DNA of 64,000 bases from contig NC_051097.1 of NCBI RefSeq assembly GCF_901709675.1, positions 10,456,039-10,520,038 of the forward strand. Direction: 5' to 3'. Source of the stretch: Syngnathus acus (taxonomy: Eukaryota > Chordata > Actinopteri > Syngnathiformes > Syngnathidae). The position numbers were made by a program, and so were the translations under genes. A model generated the notes under the pieces. The model did no database searches and was not told where the DNA came from. It saw only the letters and a list, made by a program, of their open reading frames with translations. Shown here piece after piece: positions 1-11,857 of the stretch. How positions within the stretch are numbered: position 1 is the first letter of the stretch; each line of letters starts with the position of its first letter.

Positions 1-605
1 TGCATCCCTTGAACTTGCTCTTCATCCGTCCTTCCTTGCCTCTTTCCTTCCATCTCAAACCTGTTTTTTTCTTCTTTCCTTTCTTTTGGTACTTGTCCAA
101 TACTGCTTTAGAATCCATTGTTTCTGATTTTGACTGAAATCATTTGCCATTTTTAAAACAATGAAAAAAGTCAAATTAATAAAAAGTGCCCCCGCCCCCG
201 TGTCATAAGTAACTTGCTTTAGTGGCCATACATCTTAGAACTAGCGTCTGAGCTGATATGTAAAAAAGGTGACAGACTGTTAAACGCTGCACCCTCGCCA
301 GCTGTAGACGGCACAAATGTCACCCGGGCACAGTGCGCCAGAATCGGTCACCGCTGTCATGTGACGTCGCGAGCTTGTTGTGGTTAACTTGAGCTCGGCG
401 GGCTCCGCTAGCATGCTAAGTGCTAGCTAACTAACAACGCCACGCATATGAATGCCGCTAGCCAACTTACAGGCTAGGCTGAAATGAATTTGGAGGAACC
501 GGAACACAGTTAAAAAGATGTTTTATTACGCAAACATAAGTGCAGATGTAGCAGACGCCACAAGAGTTAACCTTACCAGTTTGTTCGAGTCGTCCTGTCA
601 TCCAT
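1..605 (-). CDS. 5' end of an unrecognised gene (partial, runs off the left edge)
   Basis: A candidate first exon reads leftward from an ATG at 605 (or a second ATG, in another frame, at 601) to a GTAAGG donor after 577. A candidate second exon begins after an AG at 62-61 and runs from 60 off the window edge. Both start codons stay open across this junction, so the sequence does not decide the frame; the start at 601 gives MTGRLEQTG and then a lysine-rich stretch. The support is the promoter just upstream (four inverted CCAAT boxes and an E-box) and the good donor. I do not recognise the product. In human 12q24.31 the neighbours on this side of CDK2AP1 are MTRFR and MPHOSPH9, but neither could be matched. 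The first exon may be non-coding. Nothing else is visible in 64-570. Confidence 0.3.
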
Positions 606-624
606 ATTTGTCAGGTATATGCTA

Positions 625-720
625 GGGAGACGCTGATTGGCTGCTGAAATAACGTTACTACGTCAGTAAAAGTTTCGTCACGTGATTGGTGGACAGTATC
701 GATTGGTTTCCCCATTGGCC
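625..720 (-). promoter_or_regulatory. CCAAT/E-box promoter of the leftward gene
   Basis: ATTGG pentamers (CCAAT on the minus strand) lie at 636-640, 685-689, 702-706 and 714-718, and a CACGTG E-box at 679-684. Four same-orientation CCAAT boxes within about 85 bases are typical of NF-Y-driven promoters. They sit immediately upstream of the candidate first exon ending at 577. Confidence 0.55.
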
Positions 721-803
721 AGAATTCAAAACGGAACAATATGAGTGGTTTTCAAGGCTGCAAAACGAAAGGACTGACCAGGACAACTGTATTGAAAATA
801 CAA

Positions 804-809
804 TTTATT
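804..809 (-). terminator. cdk2ap1: polyadenylation signal of cdk2ap1
   Basis: TTTATT on the plus strand is AATAAA on the minus strand, about 390 bases past the cdk2ap1 stop codon and before the CCAAT promoter of the next leftward gene. No better minus-strand signal was seen in between. Confidence 0.5.
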
Positions 810-892
810 ACACTGTGTAATAAATACATACAAAGATGCAAATAACAGCATTTTCTTTTGATAACAAAACCAACCTGAACACGGATGAATTG

Positions 893-919
893 ACACTCAC
901 TCACTCACTCACTCACTCG
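893..919. repeat. (TCAC)n microsatellite
   Basis: About six tandem TCAC units lie in the likely cdk2ap1 3' UTR. A 96-codon open frame through it is a by-product of the repeat. Confidence 0.85.
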
Positions 920-1195
920 GTCACTCATATGAAAAATTTGTCTAATCCCTGTACAAGACATTTGGCGTCTACACTTTTTTGCATGCAAAATTTATGGAGA
1001 AAAAACAAGAAACCAAGTTCCCCAAAAGTGGGCAGTGGGAAACAAGTTGAGTTTGACTCATTCGTACAACATGGAGTCGGGACGTCTCAGTCCACTTCTG
1101 AAATGACATGCAAGTTGAATTTTTGATTTTTTTTTTCTTTCCTTTTGTTTAAAGACGCATAGTAAGAAGTCTCCTTGAACGGAATGTGATTGTCG

Positions 1196-2500
1196 CTAGG
1201 ACCTGGCGTTCCTCTCCGTCTCTGCCAAGCACTCACGCACCAGGCCGCGGGCATGGATAATGCCTGTCAACAAGAACAAGAGAAAACCGATAAACATATG
1301 GACATGAATACTCACTATATAGCGATTTCTTGTGGACTTTTAATTACCTACTTACTCAACCTAAAAATTACCTCTTTTGAGCCTCTCCATGGCGCTCTTA
1401 CTGCCAGCGTATGTGGGTCGGATCTCCTTGCCCAGCTCCTCAATAATGGCCAGCAGCTCGGCGTATTTGTTTTGAGGCACCTGGCTGCCGGTCAAGCCCT
1501 GGAGAAGCCAATTGAGAGAAATGTGAAATTAAAGCAAGGTGGACATGGTTCACAATCCCACCCAAAAAAAATCACTCTTTCAAACGTGTAGTATATTTTG
1601 CCCACACCTGTCCAATGAATTTTGGAAAAATTGGTGTTACCTGTGAGAATCCCAGAGAAGGTGGTCCGTAGTCACTCAGCAGAGGCCTGTAGGATTGCAA
1701 ATGGGCCAGGTTGGCTGCTGACTGGAGGCTTCCAACTGTTTAAAACAAAGAATTTCAATTCAATTTCAAACTTTAAAAGCTGTCAAAGTTTAAGTGCTGA
1801 TTTTTTTGTGAGAACAAATCCAGGGCAAAACTAATTTTCCGTTCCGTAGGCTTTTTTCGAAATTAAAATATAAGAAGCACCTAACTACATTTCTGTATTT
1901 TAAGGTTGATCATTATTGTAGTACTTTGCGAGCAAAGTATTTGAGGGGAGTAAAGTTTCATGTACTTCCATAAGGTTGCAGTAGCGCGCCTCCGTCAGCA
2001 GATGTCCGCAAAGAGGCGCCTCTCGTCGGCGTGGATCAATCAAGCAGCTCGAAGCCGGGGAGCATCATGGACGAGGAAGCGGAGCGAGGCTTCCTCGACG
2101 AAACACGACCGATACATTTTTTTACTGTCGCCGCGTAGACGGCGCCCACCCGGGCCGGGAGCGCGACCCCGCACGCCAGCGAACCTCGCGCAAGACGCCG
2201 CCGTCGCCTTCGCCCCGGTCGAGTCCGCGTCCGTGTAGTTTTTTCCTCCTCCTTGTCGACATTCGTAATAATGGCGGCTACGAATTAGCCTAGCTCCCAG
2301 GATGTGACCCGACATATGTAACCGGACAAAAAAAACTCCACGCACACACACGGGGCTTTCTCTTCAGGTATTCTCCGAGAACCCCCGAATTTAAGCGTCG
2401 ATTTAAGCGCCTTCGCCGGGACCCACTCGGACGTTTTGTGCTCACCCTGGTTCCCCGAAGTTCCCGGAGTGTGCTGGTGGGCATTGGGCTTGTAAGACAT
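1196..2500 (-). CDS. cdk2ap1: CDK2-associated protein 1 (DOC-1)
   Basis: Four coding exons, read right to left: 2500-2446, 1735-1641, 1498-1372 and 1263-1196 (stop TAG). All junctions are GT-AG and in phase, giving 114 residues; human CDK2AP1 is 115. The N-terminus MSYKPN and the C-terminal half ([20 protein letters not shown], then the [16 protein letters not shown] region) match the family closely; the middle of exon 1 is divergent. CDK2AP1 binds CDK2 and DNA polymerase alpha/primase and is a subunit of the NuRD chromatin remodeller; the C-terminal helical part forms the dimer. An in-frame ATG at 2512 would add four residues (MSLG), but the family start is MSYKPN, so 2500 is chosen. Intron 1 (1736-2445) is very GC-rich on its promoter-proximal side, consistent with a CpG island. 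Identification is firm. Confidence 0.95.
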
Positions 2501-2512
2501 TCCCAGAGACAT

Positions 2513-3075
2513 TGTAAATGAAAGAAATCCAAATGACCCGACATTCAGCGAGGCGTCTGTCTCCCACTTTTTTGTTGTTTACGGCGGCGCCGGCAAACAT
2601 GGCCGTCACTGGATGTTGACACCCAGCCAGCCGAGGCGAGCCCCGGTGGAAGAAAAGACACTTTTGTCGGCCAAAAGCGGCACGTTTGACCGGAGCCCGG
2701 GGCACACTTTAGAAGGAAAGTTGAGCCGCGCTTTTGGGTCACTTTAAACGACTTAGGAGCTTTTTTAAGAGTATTTTGACGTCATTTTCGAGCTCGCTTT
2801 GTTCAGGCTTGTCTGAAAAAAAAATTCTTATGACATTTTTTTCTGTTTTCCCAATTTAATAAAGAGAAATGAGTGGATGAATATATTTTTCACTAATCAC
2901 TTTTTGGGTGAAATAATTACATTAGTGCCCACCTCTGGGCCGCGGACAAATGGTTTGACCCAATTTTGACATCAGGGTCCATCGTGAATGAAAATGAATC
3001 AAATTAGCATTTATTATGAAATAGTTTACTGCAGATGCCAAAACCTCATGGTTTGACCCAATTAGTAAAATAGTC
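2513..3075. other. cdk2ap1 5' UTR/promoter and short spacer to the sbno1 3' end
   Basis: 2513 to about 2750 is GC-rich and should hold the cdk2ap1 5' UTR and transcription start. About 2760-3075 is AT-rich with no supported gene. The spacer between the cdk2ap1 promoter and the sbno1 polyadenylation signals is only about 300 bases. Confidence 0.5.
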
Positions 3076-3207
3076 TTTATTGCTACATTACATTGACTGT
3101 CCATTAACTATTGATAACCTTTCCATCTCTACCCATTGTGATGTCCAAAACAAAAAAATCCATACAAAATAAACAGGAAGTACAAGTACTGTATACCAAG
3201 CTTTATT
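3076..3207 (-). terminator. sbno1: two candidate polyadenylation signals of sbno1
   Basis: TTTATT (AATAAA on the minus strand) occurs at 3202-3207 and 3076-3081, about 1.1 and 1.3 kb past the sbno1 stop. The 3208-4339 stretch has no coding signal and is read as the sbno1 3' UTR. Confidence 0.5.
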
Positions 3208-4339
3208 GAGCGTTGTCATTTCATGGGCCACGTCAGCGAGAAAAGATTTTGCTGACATTCCAAAGCCCCGACAGACCCCAAATGCAATATCTCCCAAACC
3301 TTAGGGCATTTTTTTCCCCATCATCCTCTTAGTGCACTGAGAATTAAAGTATTCAATATCCTTGATATCCATGTTAAGGGCTGGGCTAGTATGCCCTTTG
3401 ACCTCACTAGCAAAACACAAGTTCTTGTGTCCACATTTCCTGCTGTCGATGACACCTTATTTGTCACATACACTAGGTCAAGTGCACTAGTACATAAAGC
3501 TTAAAATGGATATCAGTATCAAATGAACGCTTAAAACAGGTTTCCATAGATATGCCGATTAAGGACCAGATTAGATTAACGGGCTCTTTCCATACACTCA
3601 TGAACAATTCAGTACATTAGCAGAATGACTGTCTTACTAATAACATTACAAGTACACGGAGTGGACATGAAATGCTCAAACAGCTTTCCATGAAAGGCAA
3701 ACTCAAAGTAGAGTTTTGAAGATATGAACAGGCCAGTTCAATATACAACTTTTTAAAAATATCAATGTCCAAAAAAATCAACATTTGCATGATTCTGATT
3801 GGCATTTCTGAACCAAGAATAATTGATTTATTTCTCCACTAGCGGTTGTAGTGGTGCCATCCTACGTCACATGATGGAAGACGAAAAGGACGTATTTGAT
3901 TACGGAATGAGCTGTCGTGGTCAAACACCTGAGAAGACCATTCAAAGCAAACAAAAAAAGACGTCATGCGGGTCAATCAAATCACAAATCTCCAACTTTT
4001 TTGGAGTTTCGAGTAATGCAAGTCGAAACAAAGATCCCTCACGACAATCGTGGGAAATGAAACACGGATGGAAAAGTGAAAGTCTGAAGGATTTATTATT
4101 GGATTGTAACGTAGCGGTCAGTTTCCAGTGTGGCAGGGGTCCGTCGCACATCTTCTACTCTGAATGTCAGAGGACGAAAAACATCACCCCTGTCGGAATG
4201 AGGGGTGATGGCGAGTCTTCCAAATTAAAAGAGAATTTAAAAAAAAACAAAAAAAACATCAATAACCCTGAAACGTTTCTTTTTTTTTTTTTTCCTGTAT
4301 ATACACCAGTCCGCGTTGACGCCGTCCGTCTTGCCATCA

Positions 4340-7300
4340 CTATGTGTTGGGCACGTGGCTCAGACTTTGGGGGTGCAGTTGCTGCCTCTTGTACTGCTCC
4401 TGCACGGCCAGCTGCTGGAACTGGTCCGACGTGGACAGCTTGTGCATCAGCGGCGACACGCAGTTGGCCGGAATGATCAGTCCTACATGGGTGAGGGGTG
4501 GCGACAATTTCAAATGACGACTGAGTCATCATCACCGGTTGCTAAGCAATTTCAGGGTTCGTCCTCTTTAGCGAAGAGCGTGGGCGGGCAATCCAGAGAC
4601 GCAACTATTTGTCTCTAACACATTAAAAAGATCATTTTTGATAATATGTATGTGGCTCACCGACGATTCGCTGGCCGTCCTCGGTGCGCAGACGTACGAT
4701 CTGCACCTTGACGTTGGTGCCGCTAACAGGCGTGAGCACCTCCTCCAGCTCGTTCCACACGCTCAGCACAGAACCACACAGCACGTAATACGTGCGGCAG
4801 CGCAGGCCGACCTCGCACTGCAGCCCCACCGAGGCCTTCTTGCAGTTGCCCCGCCTGCGCGCACAAAAGCAGAAGGTTGGCGTCCATATGTAATACAGAG
4901 CAGTCCAAAACATCTGATTCGGCTTCGGCCTGAAAAAAATCTTGTCACGTTGCTTGACGAACATACTGTGCATACTTACCAGAACGCATGCGAGCAAATC
5001 TTCGCTGACGAGGTGTGCTGTTCGTTCCAGTGTTGCTTGGCGTCTTCTGATAAGACCTGACAACGAGGAACATTAAAATAATTATTGAAACATCAATAAA
5101 ACACTGTCTTGTTAAGTGCACGGAAACCCCTTGCATAGAAAGTGCTCGCGCCAACCTTCTTAAACTTCTTCTTGATGTCAGCGTACGATTCCAGCTTGAC
5201 CTGCCTCCCCGTGTTGGGCCGGTAGACCAGGAAGAGCCTCTTCTTTGCGTTCACCTCCTTCACCAAGATGGCTGTCTTCTTGTTGTTCCGTGACTGAGAG
5301 AGTCAAACACACACGCGCTATTTGAATCACCTCCCAAGCCAAACTGCCGAGACGTGATGCGACTTAACGACCATCTGATTGAATATACCTGCACATAGAA
5401 GCCATCGTCCGACCCGTTCTGTTCTGCCCACGCATGCGTGGCTTCCTCCCAGGACATCCCTCGTTCCACGCCCACCTGCCAAAGCACACAAATGCAGAGA
5501 GCTCAAGGTACAAGTATGTTCATAAATCTAGGGCGTTTAGCAAATAGTCTTCAGGGAAAAAAAAGAGAAGTACACGAGTTACTTGCCACCCAAAATACTT
5601 TGACAGGGACCTACCGTGAAAAGCTCAACGTGGCCTGACGCCGTGTAGCCCGGCGTCAGGAACTTTTTGCAGTCCAACTTCTTTACCTTCTCATCACCAG
5701 AACCAAGATCTTTTAAAAAAAACAACAACAATAAAATGGATTGCTCCATTGTTGTAGTCCATTGTCAACAGAGCCGCCTCGCACCAAGAATGCCCATGTC
5801 GAATCTGCCGTTGCGCTTGGCTTCCTGGATGACGGCCGCCAGTGTGTCGGAGAAGTACTGGAACAAGGCGTTCTGCTGATGGACCTCCATGCCCAGGATG
5901 CGGTTGAGGAATTTCCCAATGTTGTTATAGTCTGTGGGATCACCACAAATGTAGTTTTTGAAAAGCAGGAATCCTGCAAGACGTGCTTGGTGGTTGTGAA
6001 CTCACCTTTGTCCAGGGAGAGCGAGTTGTATCTATCCTCCACATTAATGAGCCCACTCCGATCAAGCCCTTTGAACGTCTGAACCGACAAAAGTCCGATC
6101 AGGCCCAAATATCCTCCACAGCAAACAGGAGCTCACCGCGATGCTTTGTCATTCGTACCTTTGAAGAAATCTCCTTGAAAGTCCGAGGGCGGCGACACGA
6201 GCGGCGTGTCGAGCTTCACTATCGACTTCATTACGATTTCAAGAGCGTTTCGTCCATACTGCAACGAGACAAAATGATTGCAGCGGAGTTGCACAAACAC
6301 AGGGGAGTACAAAAATATTGCGGCTTCTCATTAAGGCAGAATTTGAAGGGTGGAGGGCTGAGTCAATAAAGTTGTCTTCACGCCTATTTAATGCCTGCAA
6401 GATGTGTTGAGCTTAAGCGCATCTTGTGCGTACTTTGTTATCAAAGTTAAACCTGCTGAGGTCTCGAGTCTCCGTCGCTCTTCTGTCTCCGTGCGTGAGC
6501 GCCCCCTGTTGGAGAGAAATGCCCAAGTCAGTCTGACATCCACTGTTAAAAACCGATTTAAAAAAAAAAGAATTAACATACAAGACTCTCTAATCTTTTG
6601 GCCACGATCGAGGCAAATCTCTGCTCGCCAGCCAGCTCGGAGATGAGGAAGACGTACTCGGGAGCTGTGACCTGATTGGACCTGTGAGTTCTTCCTGCAG
6701 GTCACACGGCAACAGTGAGTTCTATTGTGCAAAGTCACAGAGGAGGCGGCGGCAGCGGCGAGTCTCTAGCCACCACCCACCGAACTGCTGGATGGCTCGG
6801 TCGGCACTCCACGGCAACTCCAGCGTCATGTGGACCCTGCGGCGCTGATTCTTGACCCGGCGGTCGGCCTGCAGCGAGATGCCCGAGCTGGCCGCTTCCG
6901 AGATAATGGCGATGTGCTGAGCCAAAAAAAAAGTAGGAACGGTCATGACTCGAGTCCAACGAGTACACCACCGCTATGGCAAAGTGGTCGTCTACTTTTT
7001 CCCCGTCCATGAAACGTTGCTTCTCCGTGAGGTTGAGGATTTCTACGGGAACGTCCAGCTCCGAACGGGACTCGTACGTGATGGTGCCGTCGTCGTTGCT
7101 GACCACGCGGCCTTTGCGACCCGTCATCTATAGAAAAAAAATCATACAATTTCAATCATACATTATATCTTATTGCTTAAATTCCACAGTTTCTACCTCA
7201 GCAACATTTTCAGGTCCTCCCAGCTCGTCGATGAGCTCGTCCAGCGTGTTGGGTGGCAGCTCCTCGGCCAGCTCCTCCAGTTTGTCCAGGAGGTCCCTCT

Positions 7301-10300
7301 TCATCTTCTGAGCGTGTTCCACGGCGTCCTGGCTCGTCAAGCAGCTGTTGTCGGGCTCCGCTTTAACTGCGCAACCAATCGGGGCCCGTTGAAAAAAACG
7401 GTTCCCTCCAAAAGTGCAATTCCATCAGAGCGCTGGCGTATACCTGCAGTCGGCGTGGGCGTAGGGGCGACGGGGGCGGTGAACGTCGGCCGGTTGGAGC
7501 CCAGGCCCGAGGCCAGCAAGGCACTTTGAATGGAATCGGGGTCGATGCTCTTCCTTCGCTTTTTCTTCTTTTTCTCTTTGTTCTTCTTGGGCTCCTTTCG
7601 GACAAGCCAGGGATCTGAACAAAGAGAAGAAAACCACGTTGGCACTTCACAGTGAACCCGGTATATTGCGCTTCTTTGAGGACACGTGTCCCTCACCGTC
7701 CTCGTCGTCCTCGCCAGACTCCTCTCTGAACGGGTTGAAGTCGTCGTCCTCGTCCGCCGAGCTGACTGATTTGAAGCTGTCATCGCTGTCGCCGTCCCTG
7801 CCCGAGTCTTTGTCCGACTCGTCCGACTGGCTCTCGTCCGAGCTTGTGCCCGACAGTCCGCCGTGATTGCGAGGCCTCTTCTTCTGCTGTTTCTTCTTAA
7901 TCTCCGGGGCTGGAGAAACAATAACACATCATTTTTACCGTCTGAAAGTCAGACAATAACCTTCGTTGCCATACCTTTCCTTTTCTTGCCCTTCTGCTGG
8001 GACGTGGAGTCAGTAGGCGAAGGGGTCTTCTTGGCCGAGATGTCGATGCCCAGCAGGCTGTAAAGCTTCTGTCTGTCGGGAGCCGGGAAATGCTTCTCCA
8101 CCAGGGACTGCAGCACACCTCTGCGACACCAGCCAAGACGTTTGAATGCATTGCCCTTTTGTGTAAAAGAAACATGTTTGGCCGGAGGGAGTTCCTACTT
8201 TGCGGTTGACACAAAGTCGTTAAGTTCCCCGCCACCTTCCTCCAAGGCCTCCAGAGTTCTCGCTTCTCCGGTGGACTGCAAGCCGATCACCACACACTGC
8301 AATGGGGAAAGTCGGCATTTCTTACAAAGACCAGCTTCAGCTATATCTCCATTCATTATTCATCAATCAAGCGAGACATGCAGGCCGACCATCAAGTCTC
8401 ACCTTCCCATTCTGGACCTCCTCCCTGGCCAGCTGGACCACCCTCCGGACCTTGGAGGCGATACAAAGGTACTTGAAGAACCTTTGGTGGGCCGACCAGA
8501 ACTGGCCCCACATGGACTTCTTCATACGTTGCTCGGCATCCATCAGGTTGGCCGCCTGCTGGAACTTTTCCCGAGCGCTCACCCACTGCAAGGGAAGCAA
8601 GCGGGACTTCAAGATCAATTAGACACCTTGGTGTAAGGTGAGACTCGGAGGTGGTAAAGGATGGCGGGGGACTCACCAGCCTGACCGATTTGTTGTACAT
8701 TTGAATGTAGCGATGAGTCAGCGGGACCTCGTCGATCTTGAACGTCACGCCGGTGAAACTCAGCTGCCGGGCGATGTACATTCCCCTCAGCTTCATATCC
8801 ATGGCGACGATCTCCATGGCGCCCACGCCCCTGAATGAGTTCCCACGTAAATGTGTTTAGCTTCACATTTTGTTTCATGAATGACAAGAAGCTACTTTTT
8901 TTTTTTAACGCTTTGGCAATCACCTGCGCTCCACCGCTTGAATGAAGTTGCCAAACTCCCTGAAAGGTGTTTTATGGCCCCAGATGCCCAGGCGGTTCAT
9001 GTAAGCCATGTTTCTTGGTTCCGAAGCACCTGTTGAGAGGAGAGGGCACACTTTGAGTGCTTGGCAAACTTCGAGTGGTAGTTCCCCCTTGCTCGCCCGC
9101 GTTCTACTCACCTGTCGCGCTGGCGTACACCACGCGAGCCTTGGGGAGTTTGTTCTGAAGCTCCAGCACCGCCAGCCCTGTTTTTGTGGGTTTGGACGAT
9201 CCGATGGGACACACATTTTTAGCCTTGTGACATTCATCGTAGATAATCTGGAGACAGTGGAGTTAAGGAAACGCCGCAAAAAGAAGAATTATCTAAACAA
9301 CTCCTGCTAGGACACCAATGATTCCCAACCAACAGAGATCAGGAAAAGTCAAATAAAATCTGCCTTGGCTCGGTTAAATTTCAGAACCACTGATCCACCA
9401 CATCCTCACAAGAACACAAGGATACAACGCCGTCAAAGTCCTCGCCACACCAGTGGAGCAGTTGCTCAAACCTGGTCTTGTACTTGCCGCCCGACTGGCT
9501 CTCTCCGATCAGCGACGAGTAAGTGGCGAAGATGACGCCTTTCTTCACACTGCCGTTGTGTTTGGAGGAGATCTTGCCGTACTTGAACTGGGAAAATAAA
9601 AGTGGCGTGATGAGCCACGCTGTCAAGTCCTCACACTTCCAGTGGACAAATCATGGAAAACGGACAGAATTGTCTTTCCAATGACATGCATCGTACCTTG
9701 TTGAGGGAATGGACCTGGATGTTCTTGGCGCCAATGTCCCTCAAATCCCGCTCGGCGTCATACTTCAAGTCATTGGAAACGCTGAACCTGAACACAGAAA
9801 ATAGAGAGTAAACATTTCTGTTTGTAACTGTGGCAAAGATCACGAGGAGGTATTTACCATAGCGACCGCTTCCTGCCCAGGAGGTAATTCTCATAGATGA
9901 TCCCGGCAATGGTGCGACCTTTCCCCACACCGGCGCCGTCACCGATCAGGTAGGCTGCTCGGTCGCCGCTCGGCAGGAACGTCTCGTGTTGCTGCCATGG
10001 CATTTTATTTTATTATACATTCTTGACAGACAAGTGTGACACCGAGTGGAGCGCAACTGACCTGTGCGGCGTACGTGATGGCTTCCAGCTGCAGAGCCGA
10101 CAGGCAGCCGCGGTCGATGACCTCCTCCGGGATGGACAGGCGGTACCAAACGTCCGGCGGGTTGACGCTCGACAGGGAGCTGGTCTCCACCACTGGGTCG
10201 GGATGCCGCAGGCCAACTTTCACTGTGCAGGATGAGAGCTACTTAGCAAGAGGTTGGCCAACAAACATCTACTCAGCGACCTCTCCTCGGGCAGGTCGGT

Positions 10301-11857
10301 ACGACACCCCACTTACACTTCATCGGCATGTACTCGGCGTACGTTTCGGCGTGACCCAACTCCTCCTCTTCCTCCTCCTCAGGCTCGTCCTCGTCCCTCG
10401 TCCCGGGCGCGTGCTGCACAGTGATAGACAACCGGTAAAGACATCAGTCCGCTTTGCAGACACAATAGAGTGGCGTCTTTGACTCACCAGGGAATGTGAG
10501 AAAGCGTGCATTTTGACCTCGTCGTTGTTCCAGCTTCTAACGTTTTCTTTTGCCGGGTTTTCCTTCTTGATGCCGTTGTTCATCTCACCTGCGGGCCAAA
10601 CAAATTGTTGGGATGTTTACGTTTCGTTGCAGAGCTAACTTGGCGTAAAGACGAGGTACACGTCGATCTTACCGGGCCCTGTGGCGGTGGCTACCGGCGT
10701 GGCGATGTCTGGCGGAGGCTTGAGTTTCATGAGCTCCACCAGACTGTTGCCCTTGAGGCTCGAACTCTTGACACCTCCCGCCCTTAGGAGGTCTTTTAAC
10801 TGGATCTGTTCAATGGGAGAACGCGTGTAAGAGAAAGCGGAGGGAAGACCGGCAAAACGGCAAATTCCAACCTGGTCGGGGTTTGAAGGCACGGCTGTGG
10901 ACACTGAGGGGGTGGTGATCGTGGAGGTGGGCGTGGACGAGCCTCGTAGGGCGGCGTTGGGGACGTGGACCACCTTGGTGACGGTGATGGTGTGTTTGAC
11001 GGAGTTCCCCGACAACGGCTTGGTAGTGGCCGTTCCGAGCGACGGAAGCTGATTCAGCTGATTTAAGACAAAGGTGGTGGTCGACGGCTGAGGTTTGTGT
11101 TGCTGCAAGACAGAAAGAAAAGTTGATTTTAAAACAGCAAAACCTTGCTATGTGATGATTTTCATCCTCACCATGCATAATACTTTTTTTTTGCATGGCG
11201 CTAAGGACTAGTTTAAAAAAAAATCAAATAAAATCTTACCCTGATAGTCACGATGGGACCTGGGGTCGGCGATTCAGTTTTAACTTCCCCAGACTCGTTC
11301 CCCAAGCCGGCATCCAGGGCGCTGATTGAGATAGACTGAAAGACAAGTAGTAATGTTATTGAAAATAGAATAGAATAGATCTTTGTCATTGTCACACATG
11401 TACAACGAAATTTAAAAAGTGCCAACCGATCAGTGCATAAAATAAATAGAAGAAATAGAAGAAAAAGATTAAAAAAATACAAGCTAAAAACCCACAGAAG
11501 AACATACACAGACATGATCTTTTTTTTTTAGCAGCATTTAATGTGACTACCGCTGTAGGGTAAAAACTGTTGGCGAATCTGCTAGTCCTTGACCTAACTG
11601 ATCTGTAGCGTCTGCCTGATGGCAACAGTTTGAAAAGGGAGTGGCCAGGGTGGGAAGTGTCCTTCAGAATGTTCTGTTTTTTTCTGTGTTCAAAACCTTT
11701 AACTAAAAGGAAAGTGAGGGAAAGGCTATCTCACTTGCTGAGCTGTGGAGGAGGGCTGCGCGACATCCTGAGAATCGACGTCAAATACTCCAATGTCATT
11801 GGGGCAAATGCCGCTCTCGCTGAGAGCAGTGAGAAGTAAATCCTGTTCGGGATCCAT
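4340..11857 (-). CDS. sbno1: Strawberry notch homolog 1 (DExH-helicase-like transcriptional regulator)
   Basis: 32 coding exons, right to left: 11857-11735, 11335-11240, 11102-10872, 10805-10673, 10588-10488, 10413-10317, 10222-10062, 9991-9858, 9787-9697, 9587-9426, 9247-9112, 9029-8924, 8830-8677, 8585-8403, 8296-8199, 8120-7975, 7909-7697, 7614-7444, 7366-7197, 7127-6996, 6916-6781, 6694-6582, 6505-6434, 6258-6159, then one irregular exon ending at 6006, 5931-5785, 5709-5615, 5475-5389, 5293-5156, 5056-4980, 4854-4661, 4482-4340. The product is about 1400 residues (human about 1393). The P-loop [14 protein letters not shown] is near residue 331, the DECH box near 447, and the C-terminal helicase motif [11 protein letters not shown] near 989; an acidic and lysine-rich linker separates the two halves. 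The acceptor CAG directly abuts the ATG. Strawberry notch proteins act in the nucleus in Notch-linked transcription. The exon near 6006-6078 needs a shifted acceptor at 6068 to stay open (see findings). Confidence 0.96.
11345..11690. repeat. probable dispersed retroelement-derived repeat in sbno1 intron 1
   Basis: This stretch starts with GAATA repeats and a motif about messenger-like 'ctttgtcattgtcacacatg' and 'acaacgaaattt'. It continues with A-rich sequence, then 'tgtagcgtctgcctgatggc' and 'ggtgggaagtgtcc'. From memory these resemble a dispersed repeat common in fish genomes; the exact family cannot be named here. It lies wholly inside the intron between sbno1 coding exons 1 and 2. Confidence 0.4.

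Noticed and set aside
836-1126. 96-codon plus-strand open frame
   Set aside because: Its middle is the (TCAC)n repeat and it lies in the cdk2ap1 3' UTR; no homology recognised.
1960-2351. Overlapping GC-rich open frames on both strands
   Set aside because: They fall in the CpG-rich first intron of cdk2ap1; long frames are expected from base composition.
4638-5060. 140-codon plus-strand open frame
   Set aside because: It is antisense to sbno1 exons 4661-4854 and 4980-5056, whose minus-strand translation matches the family with correct splice phases.
7337-7927. 196-codon minus-strand open frame
   Set aside because: It overlaps sbno1 exons 7697-7909 and 7444-7614 and reads through the intron. 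The spliced frame with the acidic and lysine-rich linker is the real one.
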